Shown here: positions 7,280-15,744 of the stretch, piece by piece
How the letters are laid out: the number at the start of each line of letters is the position of its first letter
Numbering within the stretch: the stretch's first letter is position 1
Assembly: GCF_031846645.1 (NCBI RefSeq)
Contig: NZ_JAVRHN010000002.1
Span: forward strand, 248,001-312,000
Direction of reading: 5' to 3'
DNA: 64,000 nucleotides
Source: Autumnicola psychrophila
GTDB lineage: Bacteria > Bacteroidota > Bacteroidia > Flavobacteriales > Flavobacteriaceae
Translations under genes and position numbers: made by a program
Notes under the pieces: generated by a model
The model's database searches: none
What the model was told of the DNA's origin: nothing
What the model saw: the letters and a program-made list of their open reading frames with translations, nothing else

Positions 7280-8752
7280 TCAGCGAATATTTTCTTTCCA
7301 TTTCGGAAATCTTACCTTAAAGATAGTGCCTTTATCGGGATTAGAAATAAAACTAATCGCCCCGTTATAGGTTTCAACAATATTTTTAACCATAGCCAAT
7401 CCAAGTCCCATTCCGCTGGATTTAGTAGTAAATTTAGGTTCAAAGATCTTTTCTCTATTTTCTTCAGGGATTCCGGAACCATTATCACATATAGAAATAC
7501 AAATATTCTCCTCCTCCTCCTCTACGCTTACCACAATTTTAGGATTATCCTGATTCCGCAGGGCCTGCACCGCATTTTTCACGAGGTTGGTAATAACCCT
7601 AATAAGTTGTGTCCTGTCAAACTTTGCCAGAATCTCTTCTTTTTCTGAAGTAAATACAATGTAATTCTCATTGAAGATATCCAGAGCAAGTTTTACAATT
7701 TTAGGTACGTTGAGGGTCTCATTTTGCTGCGCGGGCATTTTGGCAAAATTTGAAAATGCCGAAGCTATGGAAGTCATTGTATCAATTTGGTTAATCAATG
7801 TATCGCTGTACTCTTTTACTTTTTGTTCAATTTCAGGATCATTTCTATCAAATCGGCGCTCAAAACTTTGCACACTCAGGCGCATTGGAGTTAATGGGTT
7901 TTTTATCTCGTGTGCTACCTGTTTAGCCATTTCGCGCCAGGCCTGCTCCCTTTCTCCCGTAGCCAATTTTACAGCACTTTCTTCCAGTTGATCAATCATA
8001 CTATTATATGCTGAAACAAGCGCAAAAATCTCTTCTGTGGCGTTATTAAGTTCGATTTTCTGATTCTTTTTATCCAGCCTGGTCTGATTGATTTTTTCAG
8101 AAACTATTTTTAAAGATTTCGTGATATACCTTGAAAGAAAATATGACATGGTAATTGCCAAAACCAGCATAAAGAGATAAATCTCCCCCATTCGCATCAG
8201 AAAATTATTCAGGTCTCGATTAAGAACACTATCATCCTGAAGATATGGCAAATACAGGATAGCCAGAGGTTTAAATTTATGGTCGGTAATATAGCTGTAG
8301 GACGATCTGTATTTGCGGCCATTTACCTCTGTTTTTCTTAAATACCTTCTCCTGCTGGAGGAATTAAGCTTGTCAATTATCTGCGGTTCTATACGATTAT
8401 CTGTGGTATCTCTAAAGGCATAGCCACTGGATTTTACCAGTAATCTCCCTTCCAGATCATAGATATTAATCGGCATTTCGTGTACCTGCGCCATTTCGTA
8501 GATCTTATTGCGCTCTTTAAAAATAAGGGCAATATTTTCAGTATCCACGAGATAAGTGGTATTCGCCAGTACAAACTTTAGGTTTTCCTTTATTGCCTGT
8601 TCTTTTCTTTCCAGCCGTTCTCTATGGTAATTTTCAGCTTCCTGTTTGTATTGATAAACGGTCACACCGGCAATAAGAATAGAAGCGCCCAGCACCAGCA
8701 ATATCATCGAAATAAAGATTCGCGTACGTAAGGAGAGTTTTAAAAGCCTCAT
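7280..8752 (-). CDS. Membrane sensor histidine kinase, NtrY-like
   Basis: This 490-residue kinase has transmembrane segments at about 11-31 and 187-207 enclosing a roughly 155-residue extracytoplasmic sensor region, then HAMP. The dimerisation/phosphoacceptor box is VAHEIKNPLTPMRLS (His281), the PxTPM signature of NtrY-like kinases. The ATPase domain shows the N box NLVKNAVQAL and G boxes DNGSGIP and GMGLGLAMVKNIV. No response regulator gene is adjacent, so its partner must be encoded elsewhere. It lies 41 nt after hemJ on the same strand, which suggests co-transcription; the signal is unknown. Confidence 0.88.
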   Translation of the reverse strand: MRLLKLSLRTRIFISMILLVLGASILIAGVTVYQYKQEAENYHRERLERKEQAIKENLKFVLANTTYLVDTENIALIFKERNKIYEMAQVHEMPINIYDLEGRLLVKSSGYAFRDTTDNRIEPQIIDKLNSSSRRRYLRKTEVNGRKYRSSYSYITDHKFKPLAILYLPYLQDDSVLNRDLNNFLMRMGEIYLFMLVLAITMSYFLSRYITKSLKIVSEKINQTRLDKKNQKIELNNATEEIFALVSAYNSMIDQLEESAVKLATGEREQAWREMAKQVAHEIKNPLTPMRLSVQSFERRFDRNDPEIEQKVKEYSDTLINQIDTMTSIASAFSNFAKMPAQQNETLNVPKIVKLALDIFNENYIVFTSEKEEILAKFDRTQLIRVITNLVKNAVQALRNQDNPKIVVSVEEEEENICISICDNGSGIPEENREKIFEPKFTTKSSGMGLGLAMVKNIVETYNGAISFISNPDKGTIFKVRFPKWKENIR

Positions 8753-8793
8753 AAAAAGTTTCTTACTGCGGATTAATCAATTATCGCACCAGT

Positions 8794-9345
8794 CTAAGCA
8801 TTTGGTTTACGGGAGCGGATTTTTTTATATAGTTTTATTCCCAGCATAAGCATTATGGCCAGAAAAAAAATTCCCAATACTCCATAGATCCAGTTGATGG
8901 CGTCGCGGACAATTACCAGGAATATAACTGCAAAAAGTACAAGTGTGGAGCCTTCGTTCCATATCCTCATTTGCGTAGAAGTCCATTTGATGACGTCCTC
9001 CTGCAATTCTTTAAAAATTAAATGACTTTTGAAGTGGTACGCGAAAAGAAGTACTACAAAACACAGCTTTACCAGCATCCAGTCCTGCTGAAGCCACGAC
9101 GGGATTAGAAAAAGCAGCCAGACTGCGAAAATGGTGGTAAGTATTGCTGAAGGCCAGGTAATGATGTACCACAACCTTTTGGACATCAATTTTAATTGGT
9201 CTGTAAGTATTTTCTTTTCCGGTTCTGGTTTTTGTGCAGCTTCGATGTGATAAACAAATAACCTCGGAATATAAAAAAGCCCGGCGAACCAGGTGATCAC
9301 GAAAATAAGATGAAGTGATTTTATGTAATTATAATATTCAATCAC
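8794..9345 (-). CDS. hemJ: Protoporphyrinogen IX oxidase, HemJ type
   Basis: This 183-residue inner-membrane protein has four or five hydrophobic helices. HemJ/UPF0093 hallmarks are His12 in SLHLIFVITWFAGLFY, Arg28 in YIPRLFVYH, and the lysine/arginine of MSKRLWYIITWPS. HemJ oxidises protoporphyrinogen IX to protoporphyrin IX, the step before ferrochelatase. The hemH gene lies upstream on the same strand and the rest of the pathway is 4 kb away, which supports the call. It begins 3 nt after the toxin gene, so it may share the toxin-antitoxin or hemH-MATE transcript. Confidence 0.86.
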   Translation of the reverse strand: MIEYYNYIKSLHLIFVITWFAGLFYIPRLFVYHIEAAQKPEPEKKILTDQLKLMSKRLWYIITWPSAILTTIFAVWLLFLIPSWLQQDWMLVKLCFVVLLFAYHFKSHLIFKELQEDVIKWTSTQMRIWNEGSTLVLFAVIFLVIVRDAINWIYGVLGIFFLAIMLMLGIKLYKKIRSRKPNA

Positions 9346-9348
9346 TGC

Positions 9349-9636
9349 TTAAGATTTTTTTCTTGGATTTTGCCGAGTGTGGAAAACAGCGAAAACAACA
9401 ACATTATTATTTCTGAAATCATATACAATTACGTAAGGAAATTTACCTAATCCAATTTCATAAAAACCAGTATCTCTAATTTGGAAATGTTCAGGGAACC
9501 GGGAAATATAATTTATCTGTACTTCCAGGTCGTGTAAGAATTTTTCGCCCAAACCGGTTGATTTATTTTCGTACCATTCAACACCTTCTGCAATATCGAC
9601 TTTAGCTTCTGTTGTAAATAAGACTTTAAAAGCCAT
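9349..9636 (-). CDS. RelE/ParE-superfamily toxin
   Basis: This 95-residue small basic protein has the ParE/RelE fold pattern: an N-terminal strand (FKVLFTTEAKVD), helices containing GVEWYENKSTGLGEKFL, and C-terminal strands FPYVIVYDFRNN and VVVFAVFHTRQNPRKK ending in the conserved RxxP-like tail. Such toxins poison gyrase (ParE) or cleave ribosome-bound mRNA (RelE); which applies is not visible. It overlaps the antitoxin gene by 11 nt and is followed 3 nt later by hemJ. Confidence 0.83.
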   Translation of the reverse strand: MAFKVLFTTEAKVDIAEGVEWYENKSTGLGEKFLHDLEVQINYISRFPEHFQIRDTGFYEIGLGKFPYVIVYDFRNNNVVVFAVFHTRQNPRKKS

Positions 9637-9901
9637 GTCTTTTCATTATTTCAGCTTTTACATCAGACCATTCTTTGGTTTCACTTTCATGGCTGAGGTA
9701 CGACTCATAACGTTTTTTTAATGTCTCTTTCTGATTTTCTGAAAGAAAGGAAACACCTGCTTCTTTGGAATAAGGTTGAGTATCCTCATTTACTTGAGAA
9801 GGAAAAGATTTTAAGAGATTATCTACCTCTTTAAGTAACTTTTCATCGTTACAGGCAATAACCTTTTGAAGAAGCTCTATTTTCAACTTATCCTTATTCA
9901 T
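9626..9901 (-). CDS. Antitoxin of a ParE-type module (addiction-module component family)
   Basis: This 91-residue protein lies directly upstream of, and overlaps by 11 nt, the toxin gene. Its C-terminal half has the pattern of short addiction-module components that pair with ParE-like toxins (YESYLSHESETKEWSDVKAE), with the W-x-x-V-K motif near the end. It should neutralise the toxin by binding it. The N-terminal leucine-rich helix (KIELLQKVIACNDEKLLKEV) may dimerise. The absence of a clear DNA-binding fold leaves autoregulation open. Confidence 0.72.
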   Translation of the reverse strand: MNKDKLKIELLQKVIACNDEKLLKEVDNLLKSFPSQVNEDTQPYSKEAGVSFLSENQKETLKKRYESYLSHESETKEWSDVKAEIMKRHGF

Positions 9902-9916
9902 ATCTCCGGCTTTACT

Positions 9917-9924
9917 ACAAATAT
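9917..9924 (-). promoter_or_regulatory. -7 box before the toxin-antitoxin pair
   Basis: TATATTTG on the minus strand matches TAnnTTTG, 15 nt before the antitoxin ATG. No -33 TTG at the right spacing is visible. Confidence 0.35.
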
Positions 9925-9955
9925 AACTAATAAAAGTGATCCGCTGAAGCAGCTT

Positions 9956-11308
9956 CTAAACAGTGTCTGCTTTGAGTCTTTTTCTTATTTCCCGGTTTAA
10001 AAAATACCCGGTAATTATTGTTGAAAGCAAGTCTGCTATCGGAAAAGAAATCCACACTCCTATTTCTCCGTAGAACCTCGGTAAAATTAAAACCAGCGGA
10101 ATAAAAATAAAGCCCTGCCTTGAAAGCGTAAGTAAAAAAGCAGGTACAGCTTTACCCACCGCCTGAAAATATGCCGCACCTATTAACTGAAGTGCAATGA
10201 TAGGCGTTGCTGCAAAAACCCAACGCATGGCATCTGGGGTTTCTGCTATAATTGTAGCATTATCAGTAAAAACCGCTACGATTTCTTCAGCAAAAATCAT
10301 TATTCCGGTAAAAACAAGCAACCCCAAAATAACAGCATAAAGAATCGCTGTGTTTATACTTTTCCGGACCCGGGAATATTTCTTTGCACCATAATTAAAT
10401 CCGGCAATTGGCAGAAATCCCTGGGTTACTCCGAGTACGGGAAACAGTGCAAACATGAGCATTCGCCCAATAATGGCATAAACCGTAACAGAGTCCTCAC
10501 CGCCAAGATCAAAAAGAATGTTATTCATCAACAAATAAGTTATACTTACCACCGCCTGTCTGGCAAGGGTGACGAAACCAAGGGAGGAAATTTCCTTAAG
10601 GATAGGCCAATCAAATCCGAAATGTGGCCAGCTTATTTTTAATTCTGAATTTTTTGAGAGAAAGAACCAGACCACGTAACCAAGACAAAAAACATAGGAG
10701 GCTGAGGTAGCCCACGCAGCGCCAAGCATTCCCATATCCAGCTTAAATATTAAAATATAATCGAGGATAAGATTGCCTACCGAAGGAATTATCATGGCTG
10801 CCATTGCATACTTCGGCTTCCCTTCAGCCCTTATCACACTATTCCCCATCATACAGAGCGCCAGGAAAGGCACACCATAAAGGACCACACGATAATAGAT
10901 TTTGGCAGGTTTAAAGATTTCCCCTTTTCCACCAAATGCCGGAATTAATTCATTTATAAAAACCAACCCGATGATAACCATGGTGACGGTAAGAAGGAGC
11001 GTAAGCGTAATTTGATTTCCGAAGGTTTTTAAGGCCCTTTCCTGCTGATCTGCTCCCAAAGCCCTGGAAATAATAGAAGAACCGCCTATCCCAATAGCCA
11101 TACCCAGAGCGGCTATAAAAAAGGAAACCGGTAACACCACATTTATTGCGGCTATAGCTATGGGGCCAATCCAGTTCCCTACAAAAATAGTGTCTATAAG
11201 AATATTCAGTGACATTACCAGGATGCCTACCGAAGCCGGTAAAGCCTGCCGAATCAGTAATCTACTAATCGGCTCATTTCCCAGTGCTGCTGAATTTATT
11301 CTTGCCAT
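9956..11308 (-). CDS. MATE-family multidrug/cation efflux protein
   Basis: This 450-residue integral membrane protein has about twelve hydrophobic helices and two internally similar halves, the MATE antiporter layout. Typical segments are ISRLLIRQALPASVGILVMS at the start and a GxxFIPLVLILP region near the end. MATE proteins export cationic drugs or metabolites using sodium or proton gradients. The start is set at ATG 11308, which overlaps the hemH stop by one base (TAATG), so translational coupling to hemH is likely; the longer frame would run into hemH. Whether it exports a porphyrin or something unrelated is open. Confidence 0.86.
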   Translation of the reverse strand: MARINSAALGNEPISRLLIRQALPASVGILVMSLNILIDTIFVGNWIGPIAIAAINVVLPVSFFIAALGMAIGIGGSSIISRALGADQQERALKTFGNQITLTLLLTVTMVIIGLVFINELIPAFGGKGEIFKPAKIYYRVVLYGVPFLALCMMGNSVIRAEGKPKYAMAAMIIPSVGNLILDYILIFKLDMGMLGAAWATSASYVFCLGYVVWFFLSKNSELKISWPHFGFDWPILKEISSLGFVTLARQAVVSITYLLMNNILFDLGGEDSVTVYAIIGRMLMFALFPVLGVTQGFLPIAGFNYGAKKYSRVRKSINTAILYAVILGLLVFTGIMIFAEEIVAVFTDNATIIAETPDAMRWVFAATPIIALQLIGAAYFQAVGKAVPAFLLTLSRQGFIFIPLVLILPRFYGEIGVWISFPIADLLSTIITGYFLNREIRKRLKADTV

Positions 11309-12342
11309 TATGCTTCCACAGGCTTTTGATAAGCCCATTCATCAATCCACCTGCCAAGAACATTCACCCAGTCCTGGCGATCGTTTAAACAAGGAACAAC
11401 AGTAAACTCCTTTCCTCCAACTTCATGAAATATTTCTTCGCCTTCCATAGCTATTTCTTCAAGTGTTTCAAGACAATCTGAAACAAATGCAGGCGTAACT
11501 ATAGCCAGTTTTTTCATTCCCTGATTCCCGAATCTTTCTATAGTCCTGTCTGTATAAGGCTGTAACCACGGATCAAAACCTAATCTCGACTGGAAAGAAA
11601 CGCTATACGTATTTTCTTTTAATTCCAGGTATTCTGCCACCAGTCGCGTAGTTTCATAACACTGGTGCCTGTAGCAAAACTGATGTGCCGTAGAGGGCGT
11701 CTTACAACAGGAACCGTCTATTTTACAATGGGAATTGGTAATATCGCTTTTGCGGATATGCCTTTCAGGTACTCCGTGATAGGAAAATAAAAGATGTTCA
11801 AAATCGACATCCTTCAGATTTTCTGAAATACTGTTTGCCAGAGTCCGGATGTAATCGGGATGATTATAAAATGCCGGCACACTGGTAAATTTCATATCCG
11901 GAAAATGCTCCTTCCGTAGTTCTTCAGCTAAAACCAGGATAGTTTCTGTAGTGGCCATGGCAAATTGAGGATAAAGAGGAAAGATAAGCACCTCATCTAC
12001 TCCTTTATCGTGCAGTTCCTGTAATCCCGATAAAATATTTGGTGAACCATACCGCATCGCCAGGGCAACAGGTACAGAGGTGATTTCGTCAATTTTCGAC
12101 TGCAATCTTTCCGACAATACAATTAAGGGAGAACCTTCATCCCACCAGATTTTCTGATAAGCTTCCGCAGATTTTTTAGGCCGGGTATTAAGAATAATTC
12201 CTTTAACCAACAGCGTTCGCGCCCAGTAAGGAACATCTATTACCCTTTCGTCCATCAGAAATTCGCCCAGATATTTTTTTACGTCTTTAGGATCTGTACT
12301 ATCTGGCGAACCCAGATTTACAAGAAGCACACCTTTGCTCAT
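11308..12342 (-). CDS. hemH: Ferrochelatase
   Basis: This 344-residue enzyme inserts ferrous iron into protoporphyrin IX to give protoheme. Diagnostic segments are GVLLVNLGSPDS at the N-terminus, the catalytic-His region LLFSYHGVPERH, and the downstream FVSDCLETLEEI with the acidic residues of the metal path. A Cys-rich stretch (HCKIDGSCCK...CYRHQC) lies in the middle. It is the first gene of a minus-strand run with the MATE exporter, 130 nt from the AraC-type regulator gene. Confidence 0.95.
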   Translation of the reverse strand: MSKGVLLVNLGSPDSTDPKDVKKYLGEFLMDERVIDVPYWARTLLVKGIILNTRPKKSAEAYQKIWWDEGSPLIVLSERLQSKIDEITSVPVALAMRYGSPNILSGLQELHDKGVDEVLIFPLYPQFAMATTETILVLAEELRKEHFPDMKFTSVPAFYNHPDYIRTLANSISENLKDVDFEHLLFSYHGVPERHIRKSDITNSHCKIDGSCCKTPSTAHQFCYRHQCYETTRLVAEYLELKENTYSVSFQSRLGFDPWLQPYTDRTIERFGNQGMKKLAIVTPAFVSDCLETLEEIAMEGEEIFHEVGGKEFTVVPCLNDRQDWVNVLGRWIDEWAYQKPVEA

Positions 12343-12360
12343 AATTTTTCATTTTCAGAA

Positions 12361-12390
12361 CAAAAATAGAACTATAATTTGAGGAGCAAA
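12361..12390 (-). promoter_or_regulatory. Promoter of hemH
   Basis: On the minus strand TTTG (12390-12387), an 18-nt spacer and TATTTTTG (12368-12361) fit the Bacteroidota promoter consensus. The box ends 18 nt before the hemH ATG. Confidence 0.65.
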
Positions 12391-12472
12391 CCGCTTGTGC
12401 ATTATACTTTCTTATTGCTTCATAGAAGAAGGAAACCCCACCTTCTCTTCTTCGGAAATAATTTCAGCGCAA

Positions 12473-13372
12473 CTACGTAGCGGTAGGCAGGGACATCACA
12501 TATTTCTTAGGAGTAGTCCCGAATTTTTTCTTGAAAGCAGCAATAAAATGGCTGGAAGTGCTGTAACCTATTTTAAGACCAACTTCGTTAACGTTATATT
12601 CCCCGCTGTCCAACAATTTTCGGGCATAATCCATCTTGTAATCAAACAGAAAACTATAAACGGAATCTCCGTAAATCTGTTTAAAACCTTCCTTTAGCTT
12701 CTTTAAACTCAGATTAATTTCCTCTGCAAGATCCTGCAAAGAAGGTGGCTCTGCCATCCTGGAAATGACAATATCCTTTGCCCTCCTAATCTTCAGAATA
12801 TTCTCTTCATCACTTAAAAAAGGACATTGCTCCACATCGGGATCTTCTGTCCTGTTAAAATAGAGACTTAGGAGTTCATACGCTTTCCCTTTAAAATAAA
12901 GATTTTTAATGCTAGGCGTTAGGTTAAAATTCATCAATTGATTTAGAACTATAGCCATAGACGGTGAAACCGGTGCATCTTTATAATACTTCTTGTCCTG
13001 GTTTTCCTTGCTCAGAAAAGTGATATATCCGGCTTCCTGCGAAAACAGTGAGTGAAACTTTTTAATAGAAATCACCAGCGAAATTAGCCAGGAATTTGCT
13101 GCAAGTGAAAGGTTTAAAGGTAAACTACGTTGTGGATTGTAAAGCAAAAGTGAATTTTCTTCTACTAATGGAAGCTCATAACTGCTGTTATTAAACATAA
13201 ATTTGCCATGACCTTTCACGCTAAAATGGAACTGGATAAAACTACTGTCGATATCCCGTGCCATTTTTTTAGTTTCATTTGAGTCATTCTGAAACTTTAG
13301 CACGAAAAACCCTTCTTCCACTTTTATTTCCTCTGTTAAACTTCCAGCGGTATTTTTTCCTTCAGCATCCAT
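12473..13372 (-). CDS. AraC-family transcriptional regulator
   Basis: This 299-residue regulator has a variable N-terminal sensing region and a C-terminal pair of helix-turn-helix motifs (about 200-299). The first lies around PPSLQDLAEEINLSLKKLKE and the second around NVNEVGLKIGYSTSSHFI, ending in the AraC signature FKKKFGTTPKKYV. It sits between hemH (same strand, downstream) and hemA (divergent), so it is the natural candidate regulator of heme synthesis here. The inducer is unknown; redox state, iron or a heme precursor would be guesses. Confidence 0.9.
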   Translation of the reverse strand: MDAEGKNTAGSLTEEIKVEEGFFVLKFQNDSNETKKMARDIDSSFIQFHFSVKGHGKFMFNNSSYELPLVEENSLLLYNPQRSLPLNLSLAANSWLISLVISIKKFHSLFSQEAGYITFLSKENQDKKYYKDAPVSPSMAIVLNQLMNFNLTPSIKNLYFKGKAYELLSLYFNRTEDPDVEQCPFLSDEENILKIRRAKDIVISRMAEPPSLQDLAEEINLSLKKLKEGFKQIYGDSVYSFLFDYKMDYARKLLDSGEYNVNEVGLKIGYSTSSHFIAAFKKKFGTTPKKYVMSLPTAT

Positions 13373-13437
13373 AGCTTTTCCCGTTCTTTATTTAGAATCA
13401 AATCAAATTAGAAGAGTAAAACCCTTTCTATTAGCTA

Positions 13438-13445
13438 CAAAAGTA
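13438..13445 (-). promoter_or_regulatory. -7 box before the AraC regulator
   Basis: TACTTTTG on the minus strand matches TAnnTTTG, 65 nt before the regulator ATG, within the roughly 200-bp region shared with the divergent hemA promoter. Confidence 0.35.
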
Positions 13446-13540
13446 CGGTATTTTCATATTTTGTTCTGCTTTTGACTGATAATTATCATATATCGACACA
13501 TTTAGTACCTCAAGCGTTACTTTATACTTTTTCTATATAT

Positions 13541-13548
13541 TACTTTTG
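13541..13548 (+). promoter_or_regulatory. -7 box of the heme operon promoter
   Basis: TACTTTTG matches TAnnTTTG, ending 25 nt before the hemA ATG at 13574. It lies inside the longest open frame of hemA, which supports the internal ATG as the real start. No good -33 TTG is present, as might be expected for an activator-dependent promoter. Confidence 0.5.
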
Positions 13549-13573
13549 CTCCTTTATTCTCCTAAACAGGTAC

Positions 13574-14830
13574 ATGGAAGATTATCATATTTCTAAAGGA
13601 AAACATTTTTATACAATTGGTCTTAGTTATAAAAAGGCCGATGCAGAAATAAGAGGACACTTTAGTTTGGATGACGAATCCAAGAAAAGGTTGCTGCAGC
13701 AAGCCAAAGAGGAAGGTATAGACGGCATCCTGATAACCTCTACCTGTAACCGAACAGAAATTTACGGTTTTGCTGAACATCCTTTTCAGCTTATTAAACT
13801 TCTTTGTGAACACACCCATGGTACTGTAGAAGAGTTTGAAAAAGTGGCCTACGTTCACAAGAACAAGAAAGCCATTTCCCATATGTTTCGTGTAGGTACC
13901 GGTCTTGACAGTCAGATTTTAGGAGATTTTGAGATTATTAGTCAGTTAAGACATGCCTTTGCGCGCTCGAAGGAATTTGACGTTGCAAATCCGTTTCTTG
14001 AAAGATTGGTGAATGCAGTGATACAAGCCAGCAAAAAAATTAAGAACGAGACAGAAATCTCCAGCGGGGCAACTTCTGTTTCTTTCGCTTCTGTGCAATA
14101 TATCCTGAACAACGTAGAGAATGTTTCAGAGAAAAATATTCTTCTCTTCGGAACTGGGAAAATTGGAAGAAATACCTGCGAAAACCTCGTAAAGCATACG
14201 CAAAACGATCATATTACTCTTATTAACCGCACAAAAGACAAAGCGGAGAAAATAGCCGGAAAATTTAGTCTTACTGTTAAGGATTATGCAGATTTGCAGG
14301 CGGAGATAAGAAAAGCAGACATTCTTATAGTCGCTACGGGCGCTCAGAACCCAACTATTTCCAAAGAACTTATTTACTGTAAAAAAGATCTTCTCGTACT
14401 GGATTTATCTATTCCCAAGAACGTTTCGGAAGATGTAGCCGATCTCGAAAATGTGCAATTATTGCACCTCGATCAGCTTTCCAGGATTACTGATGAAACG
14501 CTGGAGCGCCGCAAACAATTTATTCCGCAAGCTGAAGCTATAATTTCTGAAGTGGAAGGCGATTTTAACAAGTGGCTGGAAACCAGGAAGTTTGCTCCTA
14601 CGATAAAAGCTTTAAAAAAGAAGTTGAGAACGATGAAAGATGCCGAACTGGACTTTCAGCGTAAAAAAATAGCCGACTTCAACGATGAGCAGGCAGAAAT
14701 TGTTAGCAATCGCATTATTCAGAAAATAATGAAGCATTTCGCTAATCATTTAAAAGGAGATTCCAATACTACAGATGAAAGCCTGGAACTTATTCAGAAG
14801 GTTTTTCAACTTGAAGAGCTTCAGAAATGA
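13574..14830 (+). CDS. hemA: Glutamyl-tRNA reductase
   Basis: This 418-residue enzyme reduces glutamyl-tRNA(Glu) to glutamate-1-semialdehyde, the first committed step of C5-pathway heme synthesis. It has the N-terminal GLSYKKADAEIRGHFS block, the nucleophilic Cys in TSTCNRTEIYGF, the GTGLDSQILGDFEI substrate region, an NADPH-binding Rossmann segment (LLFGTGKIGRNTCENL), and a C-terminal dimerisation helix. The ATG at 13574 gives the family length and follows the -7 box; the longer frame from 13472 would include the promoter. Its ATGA overlap with hemC shows an operon. Confidence 0.95.
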   Translation: MEDYHISKGKHFYTIGLSYKKADAEIRGHFSLDDESKKRLLQQAKEEGIDGILITSTCNRTEIYGFAEHPFQLIKLLCEHTHGTVEEFEKVAYVHKNKKAISHMFRVGTGLDSQILGDFEIISQLRHAFARSKEFDVANPFLERLVNAVIQASKKIKNETEISSGATSVSFASVQYILNNVENVSEKNILLFGTGKIGRNTCENLVKHTQNDHITLINRTKDKAEKIAGKFSLTVKDYADLQAEIRKADILIVATGAQNPTISKELIYCKKDLLVLDLSIPKNVSEDVADLENVQLLHLDQLSRITDETLERRKQFIPQAEAIISEVEGDFNKWLETRKFAPTIKALKKKLRTMKDAELDFQRKKIADFNDEQAEIVSNRIIQKIMKHFANHLKGDSNTTDESLELIQKVFQLEELQK

Positions 14831-15741
14831 ACAAAGTAATTAGAATAGGCACGCGCGATAGCGAACTTGCCCTCTGGCAGGCAAAAACGGTACAGGCCGC
14901 ACTGGAAAAACTGGGCCACGAAAGTGAGCTGGTTCCGGTAAAATCGACCGGAGACCTCAACCTGGATCAACCACTCTACGAAATGGGAATCACGGGGATT
15001 TTCACGAAAACCCTGGATGTTGCCATGATCAAGGATGAGATCGATATTGCCGTACATTCTATGAAAGACGTTCCTACCGCGCTTCCTAAAGGAATTATAG
15101 AAGGTGCAGTGATGAAAAGGGCAAATTTCAGCGATATTCTTGTTCATAAAGGACTTGACTTTTTAAATGCTGAAGGAACTATCGCCACCGGAAGCCTACG
15201 TAGAAAAGCACAATGGCTCAATAAATATCCCACACATAAGGTTGTGGATCTTCGCGGAAATGTAAATACCCGCATGCAAAAACTTGAAGATAACGGCTGG
15301 AACGGTGCCATTTTCGCCGCCGCCGGACTCGAAAGAATCAATATAAAACCTGAGAATTTTATAGATCTTAACTGGATGATTCCCGCTCCTGCCCAGGGCG
15401 CGATGCTGATCGTTGTTAAAAAGAAAGACGAATTTTGCCAAAAAGCGGTTTCCGTTTTAAATCACAGAAAAACGGAAATAGCTGTACATATAGAAAGGGA
15501 ATTTTTGAAGAAATTAGAAGGTGGTTGTACTGCGCCCATTGGTGCACTTGCCACCGTAAAGGCCGATATTGTGCATTTTAAAGGGTCCCTTTTTAGCATA
15601 GACGGAAGCAAAAAATTTGAGGTAGAAAAAGAAGTTCCTGTTGATGAAATTGAAGGTTTTGGAGCAGCCTGTGCTGAAGAAATTCTGAATAACGGCGGAA
15701 AAGAACTGATGCTGGAATTCAAAAAGGTTATGAAAAAGTAA
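14827..15741 (+). CDS. hemC: Hydroxymethylbilane synthase (porphobilinogen deaminase)
   Basis: This 304-residue enzyme polymerises four porphobilinogens to hydroxymethylbilane. It has IRIGTRDSELALWQA at the N-terminus, the arginine-rich substrate loops (GSLRRKAQWLNKYP, LRGNVNTRMQKL), and the cofactor-anchoring Cys in LEGGCTAPIGA, to which the dipyrromethane is bound. The start overlaps the hemA stop (ATGA), and hemD begins 3 nt after the stop. Confidence 0.96.
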   Translation: MNKVIRIGTRDSELALWQAKTVQAALEKLGHESELVPVKSTGDLNLDQPLYEMGITGIFTKTLDVAMIKDEIDIAVHSMKDVPTALPKGIIEGAVMKRANFSDILVHKGLDFLNAEGTIATGSLRRKAQWLNKYPTHKVVDLRGNVNTRMQKLEDNGWNGAIFAAAGLERINIKPENFIDLNWMIPAPAQGAMLIVVKKKDEFCQKAVSVLNHRKTEIAVHIEREFLKKLEGGCTAPIGALATVKADIVHFKGSLFSIDGSKKFEVEKEVPVDEIEGFGAACAEEILNNGGKELMLEFKKVMKK

Positions 15742-15744
15742 AAA

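Noticed and set aside
9349..9901. Toxin-antitoxin pair as part of a larger defence island
   Set aside because: The neighbours are a MATE exporter and hemJ, and no restriction, nuclease or other defence gene is nearby.
13472..13573. N-terminal extension of glutamyl-tRNA reductase
   Set aside because: The extension would contain the predicted hemA promoter, adds hydrophobic sequence foreign to the family, and the ATG at 13574 gives the usual length.
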